Part shown: one piece after another, positions 10,087-22,600 of the stretch | Layout of the letters: every line of letters starts with the position of its first letter | How positions within the stretch are numbered: position 1 is the stretch's first letter | Assembly (NCBI GenBank): GCA_032871835.1 | Contig: CM065301.1 | Location: 37,208,405 to 37,272,404, forward strand | Direction of reading: 5' to 3' | Origin: Dipteronia dyeriana | Taxonomy: Eukaryota > Streptophyta > Magnoliopsida > Sapindales > Sapindaceae | DNA length: 64,000 bases | The notes under the pieces: model-generated | Told to the model about the DNA's origin: nothing | What the model saw: only the letters and a program-made list of their open reading frames with translations | The model's database searches: none | Translations under genes and position numbers: made by a program

Positions 10087-12554
10087 TGTTAGGATTTTGC
10101 TCGATAGCAAGAGTGTAATATTGTAATTAACAATCTTTTCATATGAACAAAGTGATTTCTAGTTTAACAAATCTTATAGCATTTATAGTTTAATTATTAT
10201 AATTGTCAAAAGTAAATAATCATAAGGTCAAAAGACTTTGAGAAAAGAAGAATTGTTCATACATCTAGATATGTATGAGGTAGACACAATTCTTTAGTTA
10301 GTCTTGATTAATATTCACAACTTAAGATAGAAGGTTGGGCGCCTTTATCTTGTTAAAGTTGTAGACTCTTTTGCTAGCATTTAAGTGGGATCAAATGTGT
10401 TATGATGAGTCTAAAATCATCAAAGTGTGGTGTCTTTGGGCAAAAGAATCTAGTGCACTGGGTGCATTGAATAGGATCTAAATGAAATACTTTATCTAGA
10501 ACCGTCAATGGATAAAAGTTTTCATTTGAAAACAATCAGAGAGTCTATCTTAATCCTGAGATAAATGATGGACTTATGGTTGCAAGTGTTATCATTTGAG
10601 CTATCAATGAGTACGATTATATAGCATAGTCTATCCTCGATAGTTTGGTGGTATTCATTGTTTAATCAATAGAGGACTTCATTTATAGATATGGACATCG
10701 TGGCTCCATTTATTGAATGAAAGTAGAATACCATCATATGGATGTTTTAAGGTATTGGATATTAAATCTTAACGTTAAGCTTTCAATAGTGTCTATTGAA
10801 ACATGGCTTCTGGACAAGTCAAAATATCCAAGTTAAAAATGTGGTCATATGAGTAAATATGGTAACTTGGAGAGCCATAGGCGATCTATGAGCTCTTGGC
10901 GACTACCGGTATTCTTCACGAGGACACACTTTCTCCAATAAGTTTTTCTAGGGTACGAATGAGTAACATCAACTTATTCTATCTTTATTTAAGAGTTCAA
11001 TTTTAGTTCTTTAATGGAATGAACTAAAATTAAATAGATTGGACCTAAGTGAATCATTTGGTGATTGTGATTGGGTTGTGTCTATTGGAGCTTAAATTTA
11101 GATAGCCCGCCAAGATCCCCAATCCATACGAACTTGCATGGATCACTTGATATATTCTACCGGATTAATAGGGGTCCATCTAAAATTGTAATAAGGCATG
11201 TGAACTTGTTTCTTTTTGTAAGAATAGGTCTAGTTCACATGTGGACTTTTTTATTAAGGTTCAATGGATTTAATAAAAAGAGAAAAATAATATATGGCCT
11301 TAATACTATATATGGGCGGCAATGGCTATGGATAATAGCTTTAATATATTATTTTATTTAATTATTTAATTAAATGGCAGTTATTTAATTGTTTGATTAA
11401 TTAAATATTTAATTAAAAGTCAAAATTTTTTCCTATTAGAAGATGGTCTCCTAAAACTATACTATTGTTGGTAGTATAGTTAATGTTAAAGACTATATTT
11501 GATAAGTAGATAAATAAAAGGAGTTATTTATCTAATCAAATTAGGAAATCTTTAATATGGTTACAAACACACTATTGAGTAGGATTAAGAGTCTTGGTGT
11601 AGGAAAGAATTCTTTTTGGAAAAGGATTCTTGGTCACCAAGTAAAACTACTTAGTGGTAGAATTCTTATTTGAAAAGGATTCATAACCACCAAGTTAATC
11701 TACCTAAGGATAGGATTCTTGTTTATCAAGTAATCCTTCTTAGGAAAGATTGAACTCTCCTAACCTATATAAAAGACCAAAATTTCGTCCAACACGATAT
11801 AGTTATAGGAGTAGTTAGTTTTCTTTTTAGATAAGGATTCTAACTACCAAATAAATCCACCTAAGAAAATGATACTTGCCAACCAACTGAATCCTTCTTA
11901 GGAAAGGATTTATGAACCTATATATATATGTGTGAATAATTTCGGTCATGACTAAGGTATTAGAGAGGAATTTCGGCCAAGCTTTATTTGAGAAAGAAAA
12001 AGTTCCGGCCATCATAGGAATTTTGAGGGAGAAAAATCTGTTTTTACTCTAGACAAAATTCGATCATCTCTAATCAATAGTGTGTGAATTCGGCCAAGTA
12101 GAGAAAAAAGGGGAACATTTTTGTATTCGATAGTATACTAATATCCTTTACATCAAAAGGGTTTTTTGTACAACATCGAATCAAGGTTCACGCGAGTTAC
12201 AATCAAATTGATTGATAATTCACAAGTGACCGAACGTTCTTGGATTTTTCTCTTGGAGGATATTTGTAACTAACAAAGAAAAGATATTTGCTTTGTCTCT
12301 ATCCTCAGGAATACAATTTAAAGAAAGGGAGCCCACACTCCTAGGTGATTGACGTTCGTGATTGGATTGGAAGATCTTGCGGAATCAATTCGGCGCTTGT
12401 TCAATTGTCACACGAAAAAGGTATGATACTTTTATATACATCAATTAATCTAGGGTTACGGTTCTTGTTGCATAAAAGGGAATTTTTTTTACGCAAACCC
12501 TAATATCTTTTTTTCTCACGCTTCCATCGCGTTTCTAAACCATTTTTCCCTACA
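10087..12554 (+). repeat. 3' LTR of Copia B
   Basis: Direct repeat of 2820-5288 with the same TGTTAGG start and CTACA end. Differences are mainly scattered substitutions and small indels (for example at about 11365-11400 and in the t-run near 12485). No gene of its own is supported. The gag of element A resumes immediately after it. Confidence 0.9.
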
Positions 12555-12905
12555 TAGGCCATTGATGAACCCTGTCAAGTGAGCATCATACTGACGACTC
12601 TTTCGAATTGTTTCAATCAGTTTAATTGTAACTATGGGATGAACAAACTTAGGTTTAATCTCACACATTTGCTCAATGAGCTCATTACCTTTGAGTCCTT
12701 GACTAGGGGCTGCAAGGGAAAGACTGGTAAGGTAAATGTTGTCGAACCATCTTTCTCCATTAATAAGAAGAGGATGCGGTCTACTGGGAAGGCAAATGGT
12801 AAGCCTAAGCCCAAGAAAGCCCAAGTCATGAAGAAGTCTAAGAAAAGTAAATATGATTTACTTGTTCTTGAGTCATGTTTAGTGGAAGATTATTCTTCGC
12901 CCTAG
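12555..12905 (+). pseudogene. gag: Gag, C-terminal part, of Copia A
   Basis: Resumes A gag interrupted at 2819: IDEPCQVSIILTTLSNCF, then MNKLRFNLTHLLNELITF, then a lysine-rich stretch ending KKSKYDLLVLESCLVED. An intact relative (element C) has a CCHC zinc knuckle between the lysine-rich part and LVED. Here it is absent, so the nucleocapsid-like motif has been deleted. The frame is open from 12579 to the TAG at 12903, which replaces a tryptophan codon immediately before the protease motif. Confidence 0.8.
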
Positions 12906-14220
12906 ATAGTTGATTCAGGGGCCACTAATCATGTTTGTTCTTCTTTGCATTGGACTTGTTCTTAGACATAGCTTGAGGAGGGAGACTTCCATATACGTGT
13001 GGGGTCAGGGGATGTCGTGTCGGCACAAGCAGTGGGCATAATTAGATTACGTTTTTATAATAATTTATATTATTGGACAATGTATTTTATATTCTTGGTT
13101 TTACACGAAATTTAATTTCCGTTTCTAAATTATTAGAACAATTATATTATGTTTCCTTTGATAACAAATCTATTATTATTAAAAAGAATGGTCTGAATAT
13201 TTGTTCAGGAATTAATGAAAATAATTTATATGTATTATGACCGTTAATACATACAACACTGCTCAACATCGAAATGTTTAAGGTTGAAAAACCAAAAACC
13301 AAACAACATAAGATTTCTCTAGAAAATGAAACGTAACTCTAGCATCTAAGGCTTGTTCATATTAACCTTGACCGGATAGATATACTAGTAAAAAGTTGAC
13401 CTTTAAGTGTGTTAAAGGTTGGCACCTTACCTGTCTGAGAATCCTGTCTGGAAGGTAAGATGACTAAGAGACCTTTTACTAGAAAATTACTTAGAGTTAA
13501 AGAACCACTAAAGCTTATACATTCAGACATCTGTGGACCGATGAATATTAAATCAAGGGGTGGTTATAAGTATTATGTTACCTTTATAGATGACTACTCA
13601 AGATACAGATACGTCTATTGAATGCAACGGAAGTCGGAAACATGTGAAAATTTTAAAGAATTTCGAGCGAAATTTGAGATTCAGTTGGGAAAGACTATCA
13701 AGTCTCTACGATTGGATCATGGAGATGAGTATCTTGACTAAGAGTTTGAAGATTTCATTGTCGAGTATGGGATAGTGTCCCAACTCGCAGCTTCTGGTAC
13801 ACCCCAGCATAATGGTATCGCGAAGAGGAGAAATATAACCATAATGGAAATGGTGAGATCTATGATTAGTTTCTCAATATTTACAAATTCCTTTAGGGGA
13901 TATGCGCTACAAATAGTGGCATACATTTTGAATGTAGTGATATCTAAATTTTTTCCTAATATTTCGCTATAGTTGTGGAATAGTGGTAAATCTAGCTTAC
14001 GACATTTCTGCATATAGGGATGTCTAGCACACGTGCTGAGGAACAGTAGTGGAATGCTTGACTCCAAGTCTGTGGTCTACTTGTTTGTAGGATACTCCAA
14101 GGACACCAGAGGTGGACACTTCTATAGTTCTGAAGATAACAAAGTATTTGTATTGAAAAATACAATGTTTCTAGCTATATTAGTGACCATAAACTTTGTT
14201 CTAAGATTGTATTGAATGAG
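12906..14220 (+). pseudogene. pol: Copia A protease and integrase remnants
   Basis: The protease signature IVDSGATNHV begins at about 12906, directly after the TAG. A gag-pre-integrase remnant lies at about 13320-13450. The integrase core reads LIHSDICGPMN (first Asp), FIDDYSRY (second Asp) and then a damaged third motif (LDHGDEYL for the usual RSDRGGEY). It continues AASGTPQHNGIAKRRN, WNSGKSSLRHF and FVGYSKDTRGGHFYSSED. Frameshifts and stops are frequent. Family order and spacing are those of a Copia pol. Confidence 0.8.
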
Positions 14221-15927
14221 TTGGAGCCTAGTGAAACCAATACTCAGTCAATAAGAGTTGTTGATCCATTAACATATGAGAGTCAGATGATTCCTAGTCA
14301 GTATACACTACCACCTAGAAGTAGTGAGAGGGTTGTGAGACAGCCTGAAAGCTATTTGGGTATAAATGAGGGACACGATGTTATCTTTACTGATAGTGTG
14401 GATGATCCATTAACATTTATGAATTCAACGGAAGATTCTGACAAAGAGGAATGACATAAAACCATGAATCTCGAGATAGAGTCCATGTACTTTAACTTAT
14501 TTTGAGATCTTGTAGATTTACTGAATGGGATAAAACCCATAGGGTGTAAGTGGATATACGAGAGAAAGAGAGGTTTAGACGGGAAGGTAGAGAACTTTAA
14601 TGCAAGACTAGTGGCCAAGGGTTATACTCAAAAAGAGGGGGTCGATTATGAAGAGACCTTCTCGTCAGTAGCCATGTTTAATTCTGTTAGGATTTTCTTA
14701 TCCATTGCTGCCTATTTTGATTAAGAAATTTGGCAGATGGATATCAAGACTACATTTTTGAATGACAATCTTGACGAAAGCATCTATATGATGTAACCAG
14801 AGGGATTCATGTCTCCAGATCAAGAGTAAAAGGTTTACAAGCTGTAAAGATCCATCTATAGATATAAGCAAGCATCTAGATCTTGAAACATTAGGTTTGA
14901 TGATGTGATTAAAACATATGGCTTCGAGCAAAATGTCGATGGGCCTTGTGTCTATAAGCACAACATTGACAATAAAGTAGTTTTCTTGGTCTTATACGTA
15001 GATGACATCCTACTCATTTGGAATGATGTAGGAGTGTTGTATGATGTCAAGGGCTAGCTGGCTAACCAATTCCAAATGAAAGATTTGGAATAGACGAGTT
15101 ATGTTCTAGGGATCCAACTTACAAGGGATCGTAAGAAAAAACTCATAGCACTGTCTCAGGCATTGTATATCGATAAGATTTTTATATGTATTTCGATGCA
15201 GAGCTCTAAGAAATGTAATGTACCTTCCAGGTATGAAGTTCACTTGCCTAAGGAACAATGTCCTAAGACGACTCAAGAAGTTAAGGATATTAGATGTGTA
15301 CCCTATGCATCGACAGTAGGTACTCTCATGTATGCTATGTTATGTATAAGACAGGACATCTGCTATGCAGTGGGAGTAGTCAGTAGATACCAGTCCAACC
15401 TAGGATTGGATCATTAAAGAACGAGAAACTCTATGCTAGTGTATTCTGGACAAGATTTGATCCCGTTAGAAAACACAGATTCTGATTTTCAGTCAGACAG
15501 TGATTCTAGGAAATCCATGTCTAGCGCAGTATTCACCCCAGGTGGTGAATCCATTGTGTGTAGAAGTGTTAAGCAATCTTGCAGTGCTGACTCCATCATG
15601 GAAGCCAAATATGTAGCCGCTTGTGAAGCTACTAAAGTGGCTGTTTGGCTTCATAAGTTCTTGAGTGATCTGTAAGCTGTTCAAAATCTGGATAAGTCTA
15701 TCACACTTTATTGTGATAACAATGGTGTTGTGGCTAATTCCAAAGAACTAAGAAGCCACAAGAGAGGGAAGCGTATAGAGAGAAAGTATCATCTCATTAG
15801 AGAGATAGTGCAGAGAGGAGATGTGATCATCACAAAGATAGCCTCACAGGACAATCATGCTGATCCATTTACAAAGACCTTACCGGCTAAAGTGTTTGAG
15901 AGTCGCCTAGAGGGTATAGGGTTATGA
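14221..15927 (+). pseudogene. pol: Copia A reverse transcriptase and RNase H
   Basis: RT motifs in order: [55 protein letters not shown], and LYVDDILLIWNDVGVL near 14995. The YVDD metal-binding pair is intact here, unlike element B. Then come VPYASTVGTLMYAMLC, TDSDFQSDSDSRKS, SIMEAKYVAACEAT, YCDNNGVVANS, RIERKYHLIRE and DPFTKTLPAKVF. Stops are numerous (for example in LDH-stop near 15416), and a block around 15417 is missing residues of the usual WTAVKHILKYL segment. It ends at 15925-15927. Confidence 0.85.
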
Positions 15928-15947
15928 GATATGTCTTCCATGCGTTA

Positions 15948-15962
15948 GTGCAAGTGAGAGAT
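15948..15962 (+). promoter_or_regulatory. Polypurine tract of Copia A
   Basis: gtgcaagtgagagat directly precedes the LTR start. It corresponds to the aagtgggagat tracts of B and C with one G to A change. Confidence 0.6.
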
Positions 15963-17319
15963 TATTGGGGTTTATGGCCTAAAGCTTGTAATTTATAAAT
16001 GGAATATTAACATAAATAAAAGAATAGTTTAATTCATTATTCTTATATCATATATTATGTATAACTTGTGCATTAAACATCCAAGATTGCCGGATGTAAT
16101 CTCAAACTATGTATAGGAATGCCATATACAATTGGATACAGTACGAGACGTACAATCTAAAGAGTCTGTAGATAGCAAATAAAGATGGGTACTTTATTTT
16201 TGGTTAATCTATAGTTGCGGCCCATTTCGTAGTGTATGGTAATCACACCATGGATCATTCATATGGAGATATAAAAATGGAGGCACCTTGTATGATGTGA
16301 ATATATAGGACTTGGCCATGATCTATATGATCTCTCACTAAGATCTGTTTAACGTTGAGATTTATTTGTATCAACTAATGATGGCTATATGTGGGTGATC
16401 TTAATCTTGAGTGTCTTATCAACTCCTTCAGGTTAGATTGAATTCTTTGATGTACCATGGGTGAGGTCGGAGTTGCATTCTTGATTAATATGCTCTGTAT
16501 GTTGGGATTGCGGTTTGGCTTGTGGCTAGGAAGGTTTGTACACAATAGTTGAATCCACCCATTATTGCGAGAAGTAGATAGTAGTTCCCTTAAGGGTTAA
16601 TTCTGGGGTTAAACAATATGAGTGCTTTTCTAATTCTGTAAGAAATGTGAGATTTATTGTTCATTAGAGAATAATGGTACTTAATGGATAGATATAGTTA
16701 GAGGGGTGTAACGAACATTATGACCTAGCTCTAATTATGAACTACTTGTAAAGAATCATACCATATGTAATAGCTATATCGATGGACAACGAAAGTTATT
16801 GGTTTGTGTAAAAACATCTACAGTGGGGAGAGTGCAGCTTTGGGTTTTTAGTGGAATAACACCGAAGTTAATAATCATGAAATATTAATTAACGAGTTTA
16901 ATTAATTATTCCTAAGGATTATTGGAGCTCAAAATATTGTGGGTCCATTAGGTTCCTTGCTAGCCCGATCGATTTAGATAACAAGGGTCACGGTTACTTA
17001 ATTGGATTGTCCAAATAATTGTGTAACAAAAGTGACACGTATTTGTTCGGGAATTAATTGAATATTTAGATTATTTAATTAACGAATAATGGTGATTAAA
17101 TAAATTAAATAATGAGATTATATTATTATGTTATTAATCACTAGATGGAGGGTGTTAGTTGATATTTGATTTGAATAAAATAAGATAATATGATTATTTT
17201 ATTTTTAAAATTTTTAAAGAGTTTGAATTCAAATCAAATCAAATAAACAAAATATTAATCAATATCTTTAAAGATATTTGAAATCTTAAAAGATTAGATT
17301 GATTGGTTTAATTGATTAG

Positions 17320-17365
<46 letters not shown>

Positions 17366-17811
17366 ATTTTTTATTTTGAAAACCTAAGAAAACACCACAC
17401 ATAAGAGAAAACGATTAAAAATTAATCATAGAGAGGAAAAGAAAAAGAAAAAGAACCCTAGAAAGAGTTCTAGGTTTCGGTCAAGAAGAAAAAATAATTA
17501 TTATTTTCTTCTTCTTCTCTCTTCTCCTCCTGTTGTTCTTAAGTATCGTGACATGTCCATACACAGTTGCCAGTCAGCCCTGTGAGATAGCGAGGAAGAT
17601 CGAGTGGTTCAAATCAGAAGTAAATTGTAAAGAGAAAGAGCCATCAACGAAGGTATGAAGAAGTTGTTTCTTATATTTTCTTTATTGTCGATTTCGATTT
17701 CTTATTTTGTTACTATTTCGAAAAATAGATCCTAGGGTTTATCGATCGCAGTATTTCCTTTTAAAAATAGATCCAAGGGTTTATAGATCGGTGAACCGGG
17801 GTTCCAACAGG
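15963..17811 (+). repeat. 3' LTR of Copia A
   Basis: Starts TATTGGGG (the usual TGTTGGGG with G changed to A) after the polypurine tract and ends TTCCAACA at 17811, a normal Copia LTR end. About 1.85 kb. The partner LTR is outside the window. It holds an (AT)n run, a 17410-17520 segment typical of transcript leaders (purine-rich followed by cttcttcttctc), and two copies of atagatcc(a/t)agggttta near 17727 and 17770. The following bases ggtta would be one TSD copy. Confidence 0.75.
17326..17362 (+). repeat. (AT)n microsatellite in LTR of Copia A
   Basis: An uninterrupted AT dinucleotide run of about 17 units between taat and gatattttt. Simple repeat, likely length-polymorphic. Confidence 0.9.
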
Positions 17812-20800
17812 TTATAATTGTGGCATCGGCCAACTAGTCTATCCTTAGCAAAAGAAAAACTATCCTTCAAGCAAGCATTATTCAGATCAGTGTAATCCAC
17901 ACACATCTTCCATTGCTCATTCTTTATTAACCAACACCACGTTGGCTACCGATTCTAGGAACTAGATCTCTCTAATCGACCCTATAGCTAATAGCATAAT
18001 GAATTCTTCCTTGATGGCTTCATTCCATTCTGGATTTAACCTCAATCTTTTTTGAATCACCGGTTTATGTTCGAGATCAATCACCAGATAGTGAGAGATC
18101 ACACAAGTAACTATTTCTGACAGGTCTTCGTGCTTCCATATGAACACATCCTTGTAGTCCTTTAGCAAGCTGATCTTGTTGTTCTAGACTTGATCGGTTG
18201 ATTGAGCCCCTACCTTGACAGTTTGATAAGATTCATTATTTTTGAGGATAACTTTTACCTCAGTTCTTCTTTCTATAGACCTTTCTCCTGCCTCGTAGAC
18301 ACTTATGTTGGGTTTAAATCAAAATCGATCAAGGTTTCCGCTTGGGACTCCTCCTCATATATTTCAAAACATTCTTCTCCCACCATGTTAACCTACATTA
18401 CATTAGGGTTTGCTTTCACTTTATCACACATATTCCCACCTCAGTTAGGATTTTAACTGTTAGGGCGTAGGTGTTGTCACAACCTTGGACTTGTTCAGGA
18501 AAGGTCTCAATAGAAAAACATTATAGGGCTAATTCTTAACATCAACGACTATGAAATCAAGGAGTATAATCTTGTGGAAGGGTTAAGCTTTGATCTCAAC
18601 CTGTAACTTGACTATCCCTAAAGATCTTACTTCAGCTGAGTTGAACCCCTTCAGTGGGATTGTTAGTGGATGCAAGTCTTTCCTTTGCAATCCTAACTGT
18701 TCGAACACTCTAGCATATAGAATGCCCATCGAGCTCCTATTGTCTATCAACACCTGTTTTACTTCTCGATGGCTGATGCATATCGACACTACGATCGCGA
18801 CATTTGTCTACAAGTCCATACGCATCTGCTTCTAAAAAGATGATCGAGCCCCAAACCTTTTTGGCCCTTTTTAAATCAGCTCAACTTAGCTCACCCCATG
18901 CTCTTTTGGCCATTTATTACATCACGAACTTCTATCATCTTTTCTCTTCTGCTTCCCCCTATAAAGGGCCCATAAAAAATTGTGTTGATTACCCTCTTAT
19001 ATGCATTCCTCTTAAGGTTATCCCTTCTATTTTGGATACTCTCTAAGAGATTATCCCTTTGAAGATCCCTTAAATAGCTATCGTTACTCTTGAGGACTAC
19101 ATCTTTCAGGTATCCCTCTCTAATCAGCTTTTCAATGTACTCTTTTAGTTGAAAACATTTCGAGGTTTCAGGATAATTTTTCCGATGGATCTGACAGTAC
19201 TTGAATATATCCTTTCTGAGGGTTTCTTTACAGGTTCCTATCCTCTATAATAGCCAGAATCTCCTTATTTTTTTTAGCTAAGGGAGTGATTTGTTGCCTT
19301 TCTAGTCCCCATCTCTAGGACCATCTCTATTTTTTCCCGAGTTGTTACTCTTCTAGTCCTTTTTCTAGTTACCCTTTGAGTTACACTCATTAGGCTTATG
19401 GCTCTTCTCTGGTGGACCACTGCGTTTGAACTCTCCTATATGGGCTATCATTTCCTCTTCTACCATCGCATATCCTCCCACAATATCCACCAGATGTGTA
19501 TAAGTGGTTGCTCTCTTCTGCCTCAAGTTGTGCTGCAAACTGTTGATAAAGGCTAATGCCACGATGTCATCATTAGAGTGTTCAACCTCTGATACTTCTT
19601 GGGAGAACCTGTTCAGGTAATCTTTTAATTTCTTATTCTTTCTCTGCTTTAAGGTAGAAAGAATGGATATTGACTTCCTTCTCTAAATGTTCCCCATGAA
19701 TTACCTAGTAAAGGCTTGTATCAACTCCTCAAAAATGTCAATCGAACCGATAATGAGGCCACCAAGCCATCTAGAGCTCTAATCACCTAAAGTTTATGGA
19801 AAGACCCTGCACATAAGTGCATTATAATAATCCTATTATGTCATTACACTTTGGCATCTCCTGACATGCTCATGGGGGTCGGTGTTTACCTTGAATTTTT
19901 CCACATATGTCATTCTTAACTTCTCAGAGAAACAAGCTCATCGAATTGAGTCGGAGAATGGACTATTAGAATCGCCGATCAACATATTATTCTGGCCTTG
20001 CCTACGCTCTAACATTTCTATCCTTCGTAATAAAACTTCTCATTCATCCTCTGATTCCCCCTTTTCATCAAACTTTTGTTGAATTGGTAATCTCATAAAG
20101 ATCTCTTGGTACACTTCCTGTAATCTGAGCATTATGTTGGTTCAACCTAACTAGAGAGTTGGTAACTCGGTGTCTCTTAGATGAGGCATCATCAGTTGAG
20201 ACCGATCGGAGTCTCCTTCGCTTACCTCCATAATGGTCTTCCTGGATGTATTATGCTCGACCACCGTTATATCTTCCTTCATTTTCCTGATGACTGGTCT
20301 TTCTTTGATCTCTTTTATCTCGGTCATCTCTTCCCTTGTAGCTCACAGTGCCTTGGTGACTATCTTTTCGGTGGTCCTAATCATCTTGACGATCAAATCT
20401 CTTTGGGAACGCTCTTATCTTTCAAGATGATCTGCCCTATCTCTAACAGCTTTGCGATGAGCACCCAGGGTTGTACCTACTATCTCTGAGCCACCTTAGG
20501 GTCTTAGGCTACTATAGGTGTGGACAACTGGTACGGGGAAGTCAGGTTTGCAGTCGCTGTTATTTTACTCCCTTGTCTGGCTGCCTCCTCAATAACTCTT
20601 CGTAAGGACTTTTGAGCACGCTGGAATGCCTCTTAGGAAATCCAATATGTGGTATTCGTGGGAGCTATCACGGCCTGGTCGTCTGTAATTGAGGTTCTAG
20701 AAAGTAATCTTCCTCCGGTGACAATGGCGTTCATCGAGCCTGAAACGTTTAAGTCACGCGGGGATTGGTTCCCATCTTAGCCTAAAGCATCTCAATCTCA

Positions 20801-20884
20801 GCTATTTGCCATGTTAGCTTTTCACAAGTTCTCATGGTGATTCTATAACACAGTTCTTTATCACCCCCTCCTTCTATCGCTAAT
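17812..20884 (-). pseudogene. Gypsy G0 gag-protease-RT fragment (Tat group)
   Basis: Read on the minus strand from a PBS at 20864-20882 leftward. Gag remnants cover about 20800-18860 (for example a piece at 19562-19365 with MALAFINSLQHNLRQ). Protease lies near 18789-18583 (VLIDNRSSMGIL, where the usual DNGSSADIL has lost the glycine). The RT N-terminus is at 18168-17962 (KDVFIWKHEDL, KPVIQKRLRLNPE), followed by CVDYTDLN and the RT segment ending near 17820. Copia A cut the RT there, and the rest of pol would lie left of A, outside the window. Stops and frameshifts are abundant, more than in G1 or G2, so this looks like the oldest element of the pile. Confidence 0.75.
20864..20882 (-). promoter_or_regulatory. 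Primer binding site of Gypsy G0
   Basis: On the minus strand the sequence next to the LTR reads tagcgatagaaggaggggg, a mutated form of the sites in G1 and G2 (tggcgctagaggaaggggg and tggcactagaaggaggggc). The matching tRNA was not identified. Confidence 0.6.
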
Positions 20885-21304
20885 TGTTGACGACAAGTTT
20901 TAGATGTTAGAAAATCAACCACGCGTCCAACAACATTAATGCAATTAATGATTGAATTATAAAGCAAAATAGAAAAACTTAATCACACAAAACACAAGAT
21001 TTTACGTGGAAAACCCAAGAAGGGAAAAAATCACGGTTGCAGAGATGGCGAGGGAATGATATCAGTATGTAAAAACAAGTTACACAATGAATCTATCTTG
21101 CACTCTTACTTTTGTATATTTTTCATGTCATCTGCGTAATGGTATTTGGAGGTCTATTTATACATGCATAGAACCCTAATTCTTAAAGTACAAGTAAGGA
21201 AAGCTGATGAGGTTTAGTAAAACTCTAACTTCTTTTGGATATTCTACACATTTAGGTGGTGTTTGGTTACCATGGTAACTTCTTTTGCATATTCTACGCA
21301 TTTA
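20885..21304 (-). repeat. LTR of Gypsy G0, first part
   Basis: Starts TGTTGACG at the PBS border, as in the LTRs of G1 and G2, and shares with them tttacgtgg(a/t)aaa, ggtctatttata and catgcatagaaccctaat. It is cut at about 21304 by the MITE; similarity to the same LTR family resumes after 59098. The second G0 LTR is not in the window. Confidence 0.65.
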
Positions 21305-21324
21305 GGTGGTGTTTGGTTACCAAG
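21225..21324. repeat. 50-bp tandem duplication at MITE border
   Basis: Two adjacent copies, about 50 bp apart, contain taacttcttttg(g/c)atattctac(a/g)cattta followed by ggtggtgtttggttacca. The copy spans both host LTR sequence and the first bases of the MITE, so the duplication happened after MITE insertion. Confidence 0.85.
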
Positions 21325-21489
21325 GTGGAATGGTAATAAGAATGGGAATTGGAATGGAAATGAATGGAAAGGAATGGAAAGTTGATTTCATTGTTTGGTT
21401 GGGACTTTAGGATCAGTATATGAATCAGTACTATTATATTTGGTTAACAATTAAATGGAATGGAATTAACTGTATTTTGACTAAAATAA

Positions 21490-21738
21490 CCCTAATTACA
21501 AAACATTTATTATAACATGATATATTGTGGATAATAATGATAAAATACAAAAGTATGTATAATATTATATATATTAGTATAACATATAACATATGTTATA
21601 TATATATATATATATTGCAATAACATAATATATGTATTATAATATATATTATTATAATATATAATATATATACATATATTACATAATAATATATGTAATA
21701 TAAATATTATTATATATAATTTAATATGCATTTATATA
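21490..21738. repeat. AT-rich core of MITE, first piece
   Basis: Almost pure A/T sequence (ataatatata-type words with little repeat regularity). Minus-strand ORFs here are low-complexity artefacts. It ends in atata, the left TSD copy of G1. Confidence 0.8.
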
Positions 21739-22587
21739 TGTTGACGCCAATTTCTTGATGGTCAAGAAAGTCAACAATACTGGATTTTGTTATGACCTAT
21801 TAAAAGAGAAGAGAAAAAGAATGCAATTAATATTGTTACGGCACGAGTATACGTGGTAAAACTCCGATGATCGGAGAAACGTCCACGAGTGGTTGAATGC
21901 ACAACCAAGCCAAATCCACTATTAAATATTAAATTACACCACTCAATCTCTCTTGCCTCTCTTTTACAGTGATTTCTTTTCTGTTGATTGTTCCTCCCTT
22001 TCTACAGAGAGATTATAGGTCAATTTATATGTTCATAGAACCTCAATCTTTGTTCCACACGTAAGGAACGGTGATAATGTTTAATTAAAACTGGTTGCTT
22101 GTTGGAGTCGTATTTGTCTTCTTTCCTATTTCTGAGATCTAGTGGATCGAATATGAATCTTTATGGGATTCTAGTTGCACAGTCCGTTTAGGATTTATTT
22201 CCTAATCAGTGTGCAGTCTTCTAGAAGAGTAATTGTTTATTGATCTGGACTCATTTCCTATATGGTGTTTTGCCCTTCTGGAAAATCTTTAAAGTCTTTC
22301 CTCCTTTGATACGGGGGATGGAAATTAGGATGTTTTTGTATTGAAGTATGATTCTAGATTACTTCTTGAGCTTATTTTCTCGTGGATCACGTATTTGAAT
22401 TCTTCACTCGGGCATCTCATGTTGTCTCGAGTAAAGCTAAATGTGCTAAGTATTCGAATTCGTATTCGGCCTTACTCAAATTTTTCTTGTTTCGGTGACA
22501 CCTCCGATGGTGTTTCTGATGCCAGCTTCTTGGGGGGCTATCTTATCTGTCAGTGACGTGTACATTTAATGAAATATACATATAACA
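21739..22587 (-). repeat. 3' LTR of Gypsy G1 (left copy)
   Basis: 849 bp; plus-strand ends TGTTGACG and ATAACA. It matches 34223-35046 closely (for example cgtggtaaaactccgatgat and gtacatttaatgaaatatac in both). Compared with the right copy it has extra bases around 22095-22140. Confidence 0.9.
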
Positions 22588-22600
22588 ATACCCCATTAAA
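22588..22600 (-). promoter_or_regulatory. Polypurine tract of Gypsy G1
   Basis: On the minus strand the LTR is preceded by ttttaatggggtat, a G-rich tract in the expected place. G2 has the equivalent aagggggtat at 44606-44617. Confidence 0.65.

Larger units (their letters stand above)
2820..12554 (+). mobile_element. Copia retrotransposon B, nested in gag of element A
   Basis: A complete LTR-to-LTR element: 5' LTR 2820-5288, PBS from 5291, internal region 5289-10086, polypurine tract ending at 10086, 3' LTR 10087-12554. Both LTRs start TGTTAGG and end CTACA. Flanks are gaggc (2815-2819) and taggc (12555-12559), a 5-bp target duplication with one mismatch. The internal region (about 4.8 kb) is short on gag and lacks a recognisable protease, and pol carries many stops, so B cannot be autonomous now. 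By eye the LTRs differ by a few per cent, so the insertion is not recent. Confidence 0.9.
1519..17811 (+). mobile_element. Copia retrotransposon A, interrupted by element B
   Basis: The visible parts are leader (1519-2370), gag part 1 (2371-2819), gag part 2 (12555-12905), pol (12906-15927), polypurine tract and 3' LTR (15963-17811). The two gag pieces read as one protein when element B (2820-12554) is left out, which shows that B inserted into A. No 5' LTR or PBS is visible between 1519 and 2370, so the left end is either displaced beyond the LTR fragment at 1-1518 or deleted. The right end abuts G0 reverse transcriptase sequence, so A inserted into G0. Coding is on the plus strand and is degenerate throughout. 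Confidence 0.8.

Noticed and set aside
17812..20884. G0 region as a plus-strand gene cluster
   Set aside because: Plus-strand ORFs here have no family resemblance, while the minus strand gives protease and RT motifs in the order of a Gypsy element.
21510..21731. Low-complexity Ile/Tyr-rich ORF on the minus strand
   Set aside because: Product of AT-rich simple sequence in the MITE core.
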